64,000 nucleotides of DNA from Polaribacter sejongensis (GTDB lineage: Bacteria; Bacteroidota; Bacteroidia; Flavobacteriales; Flavobacteriaceae). Positions 28,480 to 37,690 of the stretch are shown here, in pieces; position 1 is the stretch's first letter; the number at the start of each line of letters is the position of its first letter. Position numbers and translations under genes: made by a program. The notes under the pieces were generated by a model. The model was given only the letters and a program-made list of their open reading frames with translations, searched no databases and was not told the DNA's origin. The stretch is from assembly GCF_038024065.1 (NCBI RefSeq), contig NZ_CP150667.1, positions 992,001 through 1,056,000 on the forward strand, in the 5' to 3' direction.

Positions 28480-31119
28480 TTATTGTAGCGAACTCAAACT
28501 ACTTTTAATAGTTTCAATTTTTGCTACTGTATCTGCTTCTTTTTTACGTTCCAAAGCCAACACTTTTTCTGGTGCATTAGACACAAAACGCTCATTAGAC
28601 AACTTCTTTGTAATACCAAATAAGAAACCTTCTGCTCTTTTAAGCTCTCCTTCTAATTTCTTAATCTCTGCTTCAACATCTATGTTTTCAATAGAAATAG
28701 GTACAAAGTATTCGTTAGATTTTACTCTAAAAGAAGCTCCTTCTACTTTCTCTGAAACATAGTTTATAGTTTCTGTATTTGTTAATTTCTGAATAACAGC
28801 ATCAAATTGTTTTGTGCTTTTATCATTATCAATAACAAATAATTCTACTGCATCTTTAAAAGAAATGTTCTTATCTTTTCTGATGGTTCTAATTCCTGAT
28901 ACAACTCCTGTAGCAAATTCAAAATCTTCTATAATTTTTGCAGCGAAATCTTTAATTACAGGATATTTTGCTATAATCAAAGCTTCTTCTGGTGTTCTAT
29001 CTGCAATATATTGCCAAATATCTTCTGATAAAAATGGCATAAATGGATGCAATACTTTTAAGTTATTTTCTAAAACTTCAATAATAGCATCAAACGTTAC
29101 TTTATCTATTGGTTGCTGATAAGCAGGTTTTACAATTTCTAATAACCATGAAGAAAAATCATCGTTAATTAACTTGTAGATTGCCATTAAAGCATCAGAC
29201 AAACGGTATTTAGAAAAATGGTCTTCTATTTCTGCCAACGTTTTTTGAAACTTAGCTTCGTACCATTCTAAACCAATTTTAGAAGTTTCTGGTTGTGGTA
29301 AACTAGCATCAACTTCCCAACCTTTTATCAAACGGAAAGCATTCCAAATTTTATTTGCAAATCCTTTTCCTTGTTGACAAAGATCTTCATCAAACATTAA
29401 ATCGTTTCCGGCTGCAGAACTTAATAAAAGCCCTACTCTTACTCCATCTGCTCCATAATCAGAAATTAATTTTAAAGCATCTGGCGAGTTCCCTAAAGAT
29501 TTAGACATTTTACGTCTTTGTTTATCTCTAACTAAACCAGTTAAATAAACGTTATTGAAAGGTTTTTCGTCTTTATATTCATAACCTGCAACAATCATTC
29601 TTGCTACCCAGAAAAATAAAATATCTGGTCCAGTAACTAAATCGTTTGTTGGGTAATAGTATTTAATTTCTTCGTTTTCTGGATTTCTAATTCCATCAAA
29701 AACAGACATTGGCCACAACCAAGAAGAAAACCAAGTATCTAAGGCATCTTCATCTTGTCGAAGGTCTTCTATTTTAAAAGACGCATCAACAACCTTTTTA
29801 GAAATTGCTAATTCGTACGCTCTTTCTCTTGTCTCAGCTACTACAAAATCTTCTTTTCCGTCTCCGTAGAAAAACGCAGGAATTTGTTGTCCCCACCAAA
29901 GTTGACGAGAGATATTCCAATCACGCACATTTTCCATCCAATGACGGTACGTGTTTTCAAATTTCTTTGGATATAAATTGATTTCTGCATCTTCACCCAA
30001 AACTGCATCAATTGCAGGTTGTGCAAGATCTTTCATCTTTAAAAACCATTGATCAGATAATCTAGGTTCTATAACTGCTTTTGTTCTTTCTGATGTTCCT
30101 ACTTTATTGGTATGAACTTCAGTCTTCACTAAAATTCCTTTTTCTTCTAATTCTTGAGCAATTTCTTTACGAACTACAAAACGGTCTTTACCTTGATAAT
30201 GTAATCCGAAAGAATTTAAAGAAGCATCATCATTAAAAATATCAATAACTTCTAATTTGTGCTTATCACCTAAATTCTTATCATTTTCATCGTGTGCAGG
30301 CGTCACTTTTAAACAACCTGTACCAAATTCTAAATCTACATACTCATCCTCTATAATAGGAATTATTCGACCACATAAAGGAACAATTGCTTTCTTTCCT
30401 TTTAAATGTGTAAAACGTTCATCATTTGGGTTGATACAAATTGCAGTATCACCAAAAATAGTTTCTGGCCTTGTAGTAGCAATGGTTAACGTATCGTCTG
30501 ATCCTTCAATTTTATATTCTAAATAATATAAGTTTCCTTGTCTTTCTTCATGAATTACTTCTTCATCAGAAAGTGTTGTTTTAGCTTCCGGATCCCAGTT
30601 TACCATTCTGTATCCTCTATAAATTAAACCTTTGTTATATAAATCAACAAAAACTTTAATTACAGATTCAGACATTTCTGGATCCATTGTAAATGCAGTT
30701 CTTTCCCAATCGCAAGAAGCACCTAACTTTTTTAATTGTTCTAAAATGATTCCTCCGTATTCATCTTTCCAATCAAAAGCGTGTTGTAAAAATTCTTCAC
30801 GTGTTAAATCGCTTTTTTTAATTCCTTGTTCTTTTAACTTGGCAACCACTTTTGCTTCTGTAGCAATAGAAGCGTGATCTGTACCAGGAACCCAACATGC
30901 ATTTTTACCTAATAAACGCGCACGTCTTATTAATACATCTTGAATTGTATTATTTAACATGTGCCCCATATGTAAAACGCCTGTTACGTTTGGTGGCGGA
31001 ATTACAATTGTATAAGGCTCTCTTTCGTCTGGCGTAGAATGAAAATAGTTATTTTTCATCCAGTAGTCGTACCATTTACCTTCTACTTGGCTTGCATCAT
31101 ATTTAGATGGAATTGTCAT
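28480..31119 (-). CDS. valS: Valyl-tRNA synthetase
   Basis: An 879-residue class I aminoacyl-tRNA synthetase that charges tRNA-Val. HIGH motif as HMGH (residues 50-53) after PPPNVTG, the editing CP1 domain with [13 protein letters not shown], the KMSKS loop in [10 protein letters not shown], an anticodon-binding domain and a C-terminal coiled-coil arm ([18 protein letters not shown]). The ATG at 31119 gives the usual start [17 protein letters not shown]; an extension to 31152 is unlikely because a -7 element lies there. Confidence 0.97.
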   Translation of the reverse strand: MTIPSKYDASQVEGKWYDYWMKNNYFHSTPDEREPYTIVIPPPNVTGVLHMGHMLNNTIQDVLIRRARLLGKNACWVPGTDHASIATEAKVVAKLKEQGIKKSDLTREEFLQHAFDWKDEYGGIILEQLKKLGASCDWERTAFTMDPEMSESVIKVFVDLYNKGLIYRGYRMVNWDPEAKTTLSDEEVIHEERQGNLYYLEYKIEGSDDTLTIATTRPETIFGDTAICINPNDERFTHLKGKKAIVPLCGRIIPIIEDEYVDLEFGTGCLKVTPAHDENDKNLGDKHKLEVIDIFNDDASLNSFGLHYQGKDRFVVRKEIAQELEEKGILVKTEVHTNKVGTSERTKAVIEPRLSDQWFLKMKDLAQPAIDAVLGEDAEINLYPKKFENTYRHWMENVRDWNISRQLWWGQQIPAFFYGDGKEDFVVAETRERAYELAISKKVVDASFKIEDLRQDEDALDTWFSSWLWPMSVFDGIRNPENEEIKYYYPTNDLVTGPDILFFWVARMIVAGYEYKDEKPFNNVYLTGLVRDKQRRKMSKSLGNSPDALKLISDYGADGVRVGLLLSSAAGNDLMFDEDLCQQGKGFANKIWNAFRLIKGWEVDASLPQPETSKIGLEWYEAKFQKTLAEIEDHFSKYRLSDALMAIYKLINDDFSSWLLEIVKPAYQQPIDKVTFDAIIEVLENNLKVLHPFMPFLSEDIWQYIADRTPEEALIIAKYPVIKDFAAKIIEDFEFATGVVSGIRTIRKDKNISFKDAVELFVIDNDKSTKQFDAVIQKLTNTETINYVSEKVEGASFRVKSNEYFVPISIENIDVEAEIKKLEGELKRAEGFLFGITKKLSNERFVSNAPEKVLALERKKEADTVAKIETIKSSLSSLQ

Positions 31120-31149
31120 ACTTTGGTATCGTTTTTGATATATAGTTTG

Positions 31150-31157
31150 CAAAAATA
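31150..31157 (-). promoter_or_regulatory. Promoter -7 element of valS
   Basis: On the minus strand TATTTTTG, followed by C: an exact TAnnTTTG match 30 bases before the chosen valS start. Confidence 0.5.
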
Positions 31158-31243
31158 CGAAACTCTAATTTGTCGAGAAAATTAGTAGTTGATTTTTTAA
31201 AACAAATTATTAGTATTAGATTTACAGTATAAAACATATAGTT

Positions 31244-31648
31244 ATGAAAACTTTCGGAACATTATTAATCGTATTCTTTATTTCTTTTTCAATAAACGCA
31301 CAAGAGTTTAAATTTGAAGAAGAAACTATTAACTACGGAAAAATTGAAAAAGGATCTGATAAAGAAAGAGTCTTTGTATTTTCTAATGTTGGTGATGAAC
31401 CAATAGTTATTAGTAGAATTCAATCTTCTTGTGGTTGTACAATTCCTAAAAAACCCGAAGCACCAATAATGCCAGGAGAAAAAGGAGAAATTAAAGTATC
31501 TTATGATACCAACAGAATTGGTGGTTTTTCTAAATCTATTACTGTTTTTTCGAATGCAAAAGAAGGAAATAAAATAATTAGAATTAAAGGAGTAGTAACT
31601 AAAGAGCTTTCTTTAGAAAAAGAGAAAAGTATCTTAACAGATATTTAA
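31244..31648 (+). CDS. DUF1573 secreted protein
   Basis: A 134-residue exported protein with a Sec signal peptide (cut after SINAQ) and one DUF1573 domain. This is an immunoglobulin-like ASH/MSP-type fold marked by NYGKIEKGSDKERVFVFSNVGDEPIVI, SSCGCTIPKKPEAPIMPGEKGEI and ITVFSNAKEG. Very common in Bacteroidetes and of unknown function. It diverges from valS, and its stop is 1 base from the convergent protease gene. Confidence 0.9.
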   Translation: MKTFGTLLIVFFISFSINAQEFKFEEETINYGKIEKGSDKERVFVFSNVGDEPIVISRIQSSCGCTIPKKPEAPIMPGEKGEIKVSYDTNRIGGFSKSITVFSNAKEGNKIIRIKGVVTKELSLEKEKSILTDI

Positions 31649-31649
31649 T

Positions 31650-32987
31650 CTATATTTTTTTTATCAAACGAAATTCGAATTTCATTTGTACGCCATTGCG
31701 TTCAACTGTAATTCGAATTTTCTTTTTATCCCTTTCTTGAAATTTATAGATAATGTCTTCTATCTTTAATTCATGAGCATGTTTTCCATTAATTTTTAGG
31801 ATAACATCATCTTTTAACAAACCTGCTTTTTCTGCTGCTGAGTTTTTAACAACACGACGAATAATAAACGATGGTTTAAAGTTAAAGGAATACCTAGTAA
31901 CAAAACTAATCGAGTTTTTATTAGGCATTTGGTTGTTATAGGCATTTTTGTACTTATCCACAATCTCTTCTTTTACCAATTGCTTTCCATTATACACCAC
32001 ATCTAAACCACTCATATTATAATTAAACCCTGCACTAAGAGAACCATTCTTTTTTAAGGTGATTTTTTTATGAGGATAATCAATCCAAACTTTAAATCGA
32101 CTTAAAATACCGCCACCAACACTCCCATTTCTTTCTTTAAATTTTCTTGCATTGTGCGTCGAAAGGGAATCTAAAAAAGAAACCGTAGGACTTTCAATAA
32201 CAAAATGTCCCATTTTAAATTTAGAAATTCTACTTCTATTTCCATAAATAGGTCCGCTTAATCCTTCGCCTAAAAGATCATTAAAAAAACGTTTTGGTCT
32301 TCTAATCGATTTTTTAGAATTTTCGAAAAGCCACATAGCATCACTCCCGCCTAAATCTACTAACAATTTCACATTAATAAACGAACTACCAAGAGTATCT
32401 AAACTTACCGAAGCATCTATAAATGGTTTTTTTCTATAAAACTGAAACGGGAAGGTTTCGCACTTTCTGCATTTTTTATAGGTGAAGTTTTTAGGATTGT
32501 AAAAATTTATTTTTTTGGTTTTATAGTTAATCTTTACAATTACATTTTTCAATAAATTATAACCAATAATTCCGTGTATGGTTGTGCCCATTTTACTCGA
32601 TAAATCGAAATAATCTTTTAAAATAACATAAACCGTTTCATTCTTACTTATTAGATTCTTTACTTTAAAAATATTCTCTTTAGAAATAATTGCATCTACC
32701 GCATCACCGCTACCTAAACCGCGCAACCTTACTCGGGTAGTATTTAACAACTCTATACTATCTTTTTCTGATAAATTAAATAAAATAGTTTTATTAACTC
32801 CCGTATCAAGAATAAAGGACAATTCTTTACCGTTAATTTCTAAAGGAATCACAATTAAATTGTTAATCAATCTAAAACTAACTTGTTGACTATGCTTATT
32901 TTTTTCATTAAAAGTAAATCCTGGTTGAGAATATACTATCAATGAAAATAAAAATGAGATTATGATAAGTGCATATGATTTTATCAA
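31650..32987 (-). CDS. Retropepsin-like aspartyl protease with PDZ domain
   Basis: A 445-residue exported protein. After a signal peptide (cut near VYSQ) there are two aspartyl-protease half-domains: FILDTGVNKTILF with the DTG catalytic triad, and LLVDLGGSDAMWLF where the second triad is altered to DLGG. A C-terminal PDZ domain follows (VVKNSAAEKAGLLKDDVILKINGK). This architecture recurs in Bacteroidetes. It presumably cleaves periplasmic peptides or proteins, but the degenerate second triad leaves activity uncertain. Confidence 0.82.
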   Translation of the reverse strand: MIKSYALIIISFLFSLIVYSQPGFTFNEKNKHSQQVSFRLINNLIVIPLEINGKELSFILDTGVNKTILFNLSEKDSIELLNTTRVRLRGLGSGDAVDAIISKENIFKVKNLISKNETVYVILKDYFDLSSKMGTTIHGIIGYNLLKNVIVKINYKTKKINFYNPKNFTYKKCRKCETFPFQFYRKKPFIDASVSLDTLGSSFINVKLLVDLGGSDAMWLFENSKKSIRRPKRFFNDLLGEGLSGPIYGNRSRISKFKMGHFVIESPTVSFLDSLSTHNARKFKERNGSVGGGILSRFKVWIDYPHKKITLKKNGSLSAGFNYNMSGLDVVYNGKQLVKEEIVDKYKNAYNNQMPNKNSISFVTRYSFNFKPSFIIRRVVKNSAAEKAGLLKDDVILKINGKHAHELKIEDIIYKFQERDKKKIRITVERNGVQMKFEFRLIKKI

Positions 32988-33172
32988 ACTAATTGTTTTT
33001 AGAACCTATACAAGATACAACAAAACAAGACAATTAAAGAATTTCTTAAATTTCAACTAAAATATATCACATACTTGTTTGACAGTAAAACACCTGCAAA
33101 GTTTCTTTAATATACTCTTTTAAATAAAATATATTTCGGAAATTCGCAATTACAAATATTTAAAACATAATT

Positions 33173-34363
33173 ATGCCTGCAATATCTAAGAAAGGATTAA
33201 AAATGCCAGAATCACCAATTAGAAAATTGGTACCGTATGCTGAAGACGCTAAAAAAAGAGGTGTTAAAGTATTCCATTTAAATATAGGTCAACCAGATAT
33301 AAAAACACCACAAGTTGCCTTAGACGCTGTAAAAAACAATGAGATTACAACATTGTCTTATGCACGTTCTGAAGGTTCTGAAGAATATAGAAACAAACTA
33401 GTTAGTTATTATAAAAAACATCAAGTTAACGTAACTGCAAACAATATTGTTATTACCACAGGTGGTTCTGAAGCATTGCTTTTTACCATTGGTAGTATTA
33501 CAGATCCGGGAGATGAAATTATTATTCCTGAACCTTTTTACGCAAACTACAACGGATTTTCTACCGCTTCTGGAGTTACCGTAGTACCAGTTATTTCTAA
33601 AATTGAAGACAATTTTGCATTGCCTAAAATTGAAGATTTTGAGAAGTTAATCACAAAGAATACCAAAGCAATATTAATTTGTAACCCAGGGAATCCTACA
33701 GGATACTTATATTCTAAAGAAGAGATTCAGAAATTAAAAGAGATTGTTTTAAAACACGATTTATTTTTAATTGCTGATGAAGTATATAGAGAGTTTACCT
33801 ACGATGGTTTACAACATACCTCTGTAATGGCTTTAGATGGTTTAGAGCAAAACTCTATAGTTATAGATTCTGTTTCTAAGCGATACAGTATGTGTGGTGC
33901 TAGAATTGGTTGTATTGTTTCTAAAAATGAAGACTTTATAAAAACAGCTATTAAATTTGCACAAGCACGTTTAAGTCCGCCAACTTACGCATTAATTGCT
34001 AGTGAAGCTGCTTTAGATACGCCACAACAATATTTTGATGATGTAAAAGAAGAATACGTAGACAGAAGAAATACTTTAATTGCAGAATTAAACAAAATTG
34101 AAGGTGTAAAAGTAGCCAACCCAAAAGGTGCTTTTTACTGTGTTGCGCAATTGCCTGTTAAAGATTCAGATCATTTTGCAAAATGGTTATTAGAGGACTT
34201 TAACTTAAACAATGAAACTGTAATGGTTGCCCCTGCAAGTGGTTTTTATTCAACTGAAGGTGAAGGAAAAAATCAAATTAGAATGGCTTATGTTTTAAAC
34301 AAAGAAGATTTAATTAGATCTGTAGAGATTTTAGGTGAAGCTTTAAAGGTTTATAAAGATTAG
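33173..34363 (+). CDS. PLP-dependent class I/II aminotransferase (aspartate aminotransferase-like)
   Basis: A 396-residue fold-type I enzyme. It has the N-terminal phrase LNIGQPDIKTP, ITTGGSEALLF, the NPGNPTGYLY loop that contacts the PLP ring, IADEVYREF with the PLP-pairing Asp, and SVSKRYSMCGARIG with the Schiff-base lysine. An Arg near the C-terminus (IRMAYVL) binds the substrate carboxylate. It most likely transaminates aspartate or an aromatic/branched amino acid. It is the last chromosomal gene before the first cassette array. Confidence 0.92.
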   Translation: MPAISKKGLKMPESPIRKLVPYAEDAKKRGVKVFHLNIGQPDIKTPQVALDAVKNNEITTLSYARSEGSEEYRNKLVSYYKKHQVNVTANNIVITTGGSEALLFTIGSITDPGDEIIIPEPFYANYNGFSTASGVTVVPVISKIEDNFALPKIEDFEKLITKNTKAILICNPGNPTGYLYSKEEIQKLKEIVLKHDLFLIADEVYREFTYDGLQHTSVMALDGLEQNSIVIDSVSKRYSMCGARIGCIVSKNEDFIKTAIKFAQARLSPPTYALIASEAALDTPQQYFDDVKEEYVDRRNTLIAELNKIEGVKVANPKGAFYCVAQLPVKDSDHFAKWLLEDFNLNNETVMVAPASGFYSTEGEGKNQIRMAYVLNKEDLIRSVEILGEALKVYKD

Positions 34364-34380
34364 TTATAACTATTATATAA

Positions 34381-34419
34381 AGTACTATTATCCTAACTTA
34401 TTTACGGGATAATAGTACT
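34381..34419. repeat. Perfect 13-bp inverted repeat after the aminotransferase gene
   Basis: AGTACTATTATCC and GGATAATAGTACT pair perfectly around a 13-base loop. There is no clear T-tract, so it is a weak terminator at best. It ends 20 bases before the left boundary of the cassette array and may mark the ancestral 3' end of the aminotransferase transcription unit. Confidence 0.6.
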
Positions 34420-34439
34420 AAAAGTAATTATATAATCTA

Positions 34440-34449
34440 GTTGTAAGCA
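34440..34449 (+). other. Left boundary box of cassette 1
   Basis: GTTGTAAGCA, preceded by TATAATCTA and by no repeat. It is the exact reverse complement of the box at 35261-35270. The junction sequence CTAGTT is shared with the left boundary of the second array (60727-60732), which suggests a preferred insertion context. Confidence 0.6.
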
Positions 34450-34482
34450 ATTTGAAAAACCACTCGAACTAAAAGAAAATAT

Positions 34483-34833
34483 TTGAAATTGAAAGAAAAA
34501 AAAGGAAAAAATAAATGGCAATTTTCAATTTTAATTCTGTTAATTATTACTGGAATTTGTTTTGGCGTTTGGAACAGTTTGGTTGAGAAAAATGAATTGA
34601 AGAATTCAAAAACAGCAATCGGAACTATTATTGAAATTGAAGAACGATTTCATAGAGGAATATTTATAAAATATGAATTTAAAGTAAATGAAAAAAAATA
34701 TACTGAAAATCAAAAATTAACTGTAAAAAAGGAAACTATAAAAAACGGAGATAAATTTAAAGTTAATTATTCAGAAAAAAAAACTGAACACAATGAACTT
34801 ATTTTCGAGAAACGAATTGCTGAACATAAATGA
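34483..34833 (+). CDS. Small membrane-anchored protein of cassette 1, unknown function
   Basis: A 116-residue protein with a basic N-terminus, one transmembrane segment (about residues 13-33, FSILILLIITGICFGVW) and a soluble tail with a beta-rich pattern (TAIGTIIEIEERFHRGIFIKYEF...), similar in look to DUF3592-type domains. No ATG is available; the frame begins with TTG at 34483 (another TTG is 6 bases later). It overlaps the next gene by 4 bases (ATGA), so the two are translated together. I do not recognise a family with certainty. Confidence 0.6.
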   Translation: MKLKEKKGKNKWQFSILILLIITGICFGVWNSLVEKNELKNSKTAIGTIIEIEERFHRGIFIKYEFKVNEKKYTENQKLTVKKETIKNGDKFKVNYSEKKTEHNELIFEKRIAEHK

Positions 34834-35255
34834 AAAAACTAATAATAATTACGATTATATCCTTGACTTTATTCTCTTGTCAACAAATGACTTCATTGCA
34901 TTCTGACAAAACTCTGACCAAAAAAATAGAAACCAAATTTAAGTCGAAATCAGAAACAATCGACTTAACTAAACTCAACAGTTTTGAATGGAAAGAATTA
35001 TTAATTCTTGGACCATATTCTATGATTGATAATGTCGAAAAAAAGCTGAATTTAGATTTAGAAAATATTAAAGTAAATGGAATTGAATATATCGATTCTG
35101 TAAACCTCCTTGTTTTTATAAAAGATGGAAAATCTATTAAAATTTCAGAAGTTTCGAGAGAAATTGGAGACTTTGTAGATTTAGGAAAGATTATTGAAAA
35201 AAGGAACGCAAAATTTATAAAAACAGAAAACGGAAAAAATAAATTAGCTGAATAA
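34830..35255 (+). CDS. Putative lipoprotein of cassette 1, unknown function
   Basis: A 141-residue protein with a signal peptide and lipobox LFSC (Cys17), followed by a mixed alpha/beta soluble domain. The start codon overlaps the stop of the previous gene (ATGA), so this is a translationally coupled pair inside one cassette. Six bases separate its stop from the closing box at 35261. No domain is recognised. Confidence 0.65.
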   Translation: MKKLIIITIISLTLFSCQQMTSLHSDKTLTKKIETKFKSKSETIDLTKLNSFEWKELLILGPYSMIDNVEKKLNLDLENIKVNGIEYIDSVNLLVFIKDGKSIKISEVSREIGDFVDLGKIIEKRNAKFIKTENGKNKLAE

Positions 35256-35260
35256 AAAAC

Positions 35261-35399
35261 TGCTTACAACACCGTATAAACTTTATTGCTGGTTTTGGCT
35301 CACTTGGGAAATTCCTCCGGAATTTCGCCGTTCGTGTTTTATTTACTAAATTCACTGCTTAAACAACGCAACAAAGCTTATACAACAACGTTCGCAGTA
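35261..35399 (+). repeat. attC-like site A
   Basis: Order: closing box TGCTTACAAC (35261-35270), ACC, left arm GTATAAACTTTATTGC (35274-35289), ~78-base loop region, right arm GCAACAAAGCTTATAC (35368-35383), AACAAC, then the opening box of the next cassette GTTCGCAGTA (35390-35399). The arms pair at 14 of 16 positions, and the two others are A.C on the top strand, i.e. G.T on the bottom strand. Confidence 0.7.
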
Positions 35400-35411
35400 A
35401 TATCCAAGATT

Positions 35412-36002
35412 ATGGAGGAATGTAAAAAATGTAAGAGTAAAAATATAAAAGTGATAACTGATTATGATTATCACAACATTCACGAATGTCAAAATTGCCA
35501 GTTTTGGGTTTATCAAAAATTGAACGATTGCTGTAGAGATCCATTTAAAATTGTTGTTATAGATAGAAAAAATGATAGTTTATATTTTATTCGTGAACAA
35601 TGTTTGAATTGTGGTGGTTGTATAAATAAAAAAAAGCCTTTGAGTAGTAAAAAATTCTCTGACTTAATAAAAGGAGAATTAAATACTGAAAGAGATGAAA
35701 AATATAAAAACTTCGTATTTTCTGAAAACAAATCATTATTTAAGTTAAAACAAGAACACTATCGTTACAATACAAAATACGCGAAATATCACAGATACCT
35801 TGAAACTAAAGAATGGAAAACAATACGAGACAAAGTTCTGAAAAGAGATGACTCTTTATGTAAGATTTGTAATGTAAAAAAAGCAGATGATGTACATCAT
35901 TTAACATATGAAAATGTATTTAATGAAAAACTTGAAGACTTAATTAGTGTTTGCAGAAAATGTCATTCTGAAATACATTTTCCCTCATCTTCAGACTTGT
36001 GA
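35412..36002 (+). CDS. HNH endonuclease domain protein of cassette 2
   Basis: A 196-residue protein. The N-terminal half has zinc-ribbon-like cysteine pairs (CKKCKSKN..., HECQNC, CLNCGGC). The C-terminal half is a classical HNH nuclease: YLETKEWKTIRDKVLKRDD, CKICNVKKADDVHHLTYEN with the catalytic His pair and Asn, and CRKCHSEIHF closing the zinc and metal sites. It may be a restriction-like or homing-like DNase. The frame is open upstream into the repeat, but the first ATG inside the cassette (35412) gives a sensible N-terminus. Its 3' end overlaps an opposite-strand gene by 40 bases. Confidence 0.82.
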   Translation: MEECKKCKSKNIKVITDYDYHNIHECQNCQFWVYQKLNDCCRDPFKIVVIDRKNDSLYFIREQCLNCGGCINKKKPLSSKKFSDLIKGELNTERDEKYKNFVFSENKSLFKLKQEHYRYNTKYAKYHRYLETKEWKTIRDKVLKRDDSLCKICNVKKADDVHHLTYENVFNEKLEDLISVCRKCHSEIHFPSSSDL

Positions 36003-36235
36003 TAATTTTTAGGAAAAGAAAAATCAACTTTAAAATTATAGTTATCAGATAAAACTTCTAATTTTGAAAAATCATTGTCAAAAGCCATTTGCATCCAAAA
36101 CTCTAAATCCGAAGAAAGTCCTACAAGTTTTGTTGAAATTATATGATTTTGGGTGTCTTTTGTAAATTTGTAAAACTCCTTAATTGAAGGGGTTTTGAAA
36201 AATTCTTGATAATTTTTTATTTCATCTTTAGTCAT
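35963..36235 (-). CDS. 90-residue protein on the opposite strand of cassette 2, unknown function
   Basis: An ATG-initiated frame with flavobacterial codon use (MTKDEIKNYQEFFKTPS...), mostly helical, slightly acidic and without signal or membrane segment. It fills the space between the HNH gene and the next repeat and faces the HNH gene, overlapping its last 13 codons. A small protein next to a nuclease could be an inhibitor, but nothing in the sequence proves it. Confidence 0.5.
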   Translation of the reverse strand: MTKDEIKNYQEFFKTPSIKEFYKFTKDTQNHIISTKLVGLSSDLEFWMQMAFDNDFSKLEVLSDNYNFKVDFSFPKNYHKSEDEGKCISE

Positions 36236-36272
36236 AATATTTGAATTTAAAATTAATAATTTAAAAAAATAC

Positions 36273-36412
36273 TACAGCTAACACCGTATAAACTTTATTG
36301 CTGGTTTTGGCTCACTTGGGAAATTCCTCCGGAATTTCGTCGTTCGTACTTTATTTACTAAATTCACTGCGTTAAACAACGCAACAAAGCTGATACAACA
36401 ACGTTGGCGGTA
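36273..36412 (+). repeat. attC-like site B
   Basis: Closing box TACAGCTAAC (36273-36282), ACC, left arm GTATAAACTTTATTGC (36286-36301), right arm GCAACAAAGCTGATAC (36381-36396), AACAAC, opening box GTTGGCGGTA (36403-36412). The body between the boxes is nearly identical to site A. Arms: 13 pairs, two bottom-strand G.T and one true mismatch. Confidence 0.7.
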
Positions 36413-36442
36413 ATTTGAGCATACAAAACATCAAAGAAAGAA

Positions 36443-37006
36443 ATGAACGAATATTTAAAATCATTTAATTTATTTACCGACATAGAGATTAATGATTTTT
36501 TGAATTTATCTCAAACTATTTTATTAAAAAAAGGCGATTTATATATTAATAATAATGAAATTTGCGACTCTATAGCTTTTGTCAAAAGTGGAATTTTTCG
36601 TTCCTATTATTATTCAAATAATGACGATGAAATCACATATTGTTTCACTTTTCCAAATAAATTATTAATGGCTTATTCTTCATTTATTTCACAAAAAAAA
36701 TCTGAAGAAAATATTCAAGCTCTGACAGATGCTGAAATAATTTCAATACCAAAAGCAACTTTAGAAGATTTAGCGAAATCAAATAGTAATTGGTTGCGTT
36801 TTTTGAAAATTATTGCCGAAAAGGAATATGTTGAATTAGAGAAATGGATATTTAATCATCAAAAAGATAAGGCTCAACAACGCTATTTAGATTTAATTAC
36901 AACGCAACCGGAATATATCAAAGAGATTCCACTACATTATATAGCTTCTTACCTAGGCGTTACACAACGTCACCTAAGTCGAATAAGAGCTAATATTACG
37001 TATTAG
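36443..37006 (+). CDS. Crp/Fnr family transcriptional regulator of cassette 3
   Basis: A 187-residue regulator. An N-terminal cyclic-nucleotide-binding-like jelly roll (KKGDLYINNNEICDSIAFVKSGIFRSYYY) is followed by a long dimerisation helix and a C-terminal winged helix (HYIASYLGVTQRHLSRIRANI). It lacks the residues that bind cAMP, as in many flavobacterial members. The SDR gene follows 67 bases later on the same strand and is the likely target. Confidence 0.88.
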   Translation: MNEYLKSFNLFTDIEINDFLNLSQTILLKKGDLYINNNEICDSIAFVKSGIFRSYYYSNNDDEITYCFTFPNKLLMAYSSFISQKKSEENIQALTDAEIISIPKATLEDLAKSNSNWLRFLKIIAEKEYVELEKWIFNHQKDKAQQRYLDLITTQPEYIKEIPLHYIASYLGVTQRHLSRIRANITY

Positions 37007-37040
37007 ACAAATGTCCTCTTCTTAAATCTTTAGTGCTTCA

Positions 37041-37048
37041 TAAATTTG
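37041..37048 (+). promoter_or_regulatory. Promoter -7 element of the SDR gene
   Basis: TAAATTTG, followed by C: an exact TAnnTTTG match 25 bases before the SDR start. TTC stands 19 bases upstream of it where TTG is expected. It suggests that the second gene of the cassette has its own promoter, near enough for control by the upstream regulator. Confidence 0.45.
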
Positions 37049-37073
37049 CATATAATTTAAAAACAAATATTAT

Positions 37074-37682
37074 ATGAAAACAATAATTTTAATTGGAGCA
37101 AACGGAAAAATGGGACAAGCTGCTCTTACGGGTCTAGGAAAACACAAAATTATAACTGCTGGACGTTCTGCTGATAGCTATGACTTTCAAGTAGATATTA
37201 CAAGCGAAGCATCATTAAGGAAATTATACGAAGATGTTGGTCATTTTGATGCTGTTGTAAACACTGTTGGTGTTTGTGAATATGCAAATTTTACTGAAAT
37301 GACCGAAGAACAATGGATGAGTACTATTTTAAGTAAAATGATGGGACAAATAAACATTGTACGTATTGGTCAAGAATATATTGCAGATAAGGGGTCATTT
37401 ACTTTAATAACAGGAATTTTAAATACGAAGCCTATACCTTTTGCAATTGCTGATGCTACTACTAGTGGCGCTATTGATACATTTGTTAAATGTGTTGCTT
37501 TTGAAATGCCAAGAGGAATCCGAGTAAACTCAATAAACCCAACTGTTTTAGAAGAGGCTTGGGATGTTTATGGTGAAATGATGCCAGGTTTTGAGCCAGT
37601 TCCTGGTAGATTAGTTGGTAAAGCTTTTGAACGTTCGGTTGATGGATTTATTACGGGTCAAGTAATTTTTGTAGATGCATAA
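37074..37682 (+). CDS. Short-chain dehydrogenase/reductase (Lin1944-like) of cassette 3
   Basis: A 202-residue Rossmann protein with IILIGANGKMGQAAL as cofactor loop, DVDI-like VDITSEASLR, VNTVGV in place of NNAG, and PRGIRVNSINPTVLEEAW. The usual YxxxK catalytic pair is absent: the helix reads AIADATTSGAIDTFVK. This fits the Lin1944-like group of atypical SDRs, which keep the fold but lack the standard active site. Substrate and activity are unknown. It is paired with the Crp/Fnr regulator in one cassette. Confidence 0.8.
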   Translation: MKTIILIGANGKMGQAALTGLGKHKIITAGRSADSYDFQVDITSEASLRKLYEDVGHFDAVVNTVGVCEYANFTEMTEEQWMSTILSKMMGQINIVRIGQEYIADKGSFTLITGILNTKPIPFAIADATTSGAIDTFVKCVAFEMPRGIRVNSINPTVLEEAWDVYGEMMPGFEPVPGRLVGKAFERSVDGFITGQVIFVDA

Positions 37683-37690
37683 ATAAAAAC

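Noticed and set aside
35261..35399. Interpretation of the cassette repeats as CRISPR or as riboswitch/structured RNA
   Set aside because: Copies are 1 kb apart with genes between, so it is not a CRISPR. The pairing favours the bottom strand and extends over cassette-specific boxes, which a plus-strand RNA would not explain.
35261..35399. Classical attC site of a class 1-type or Vibrio integron
   Set aside because: The boxes do not fit GTTRRRY / RYYYAAC and no attI or intI is in the window, so only an integron-like label is justified.
35286..35411. In-frame extension of the HNH protein into the repeat
   Set aside because: It would translate the attC-like repeat; the first ATG inside the cassette gives a better N-terminus and the repeat body is conserved as DNA, not as protein.
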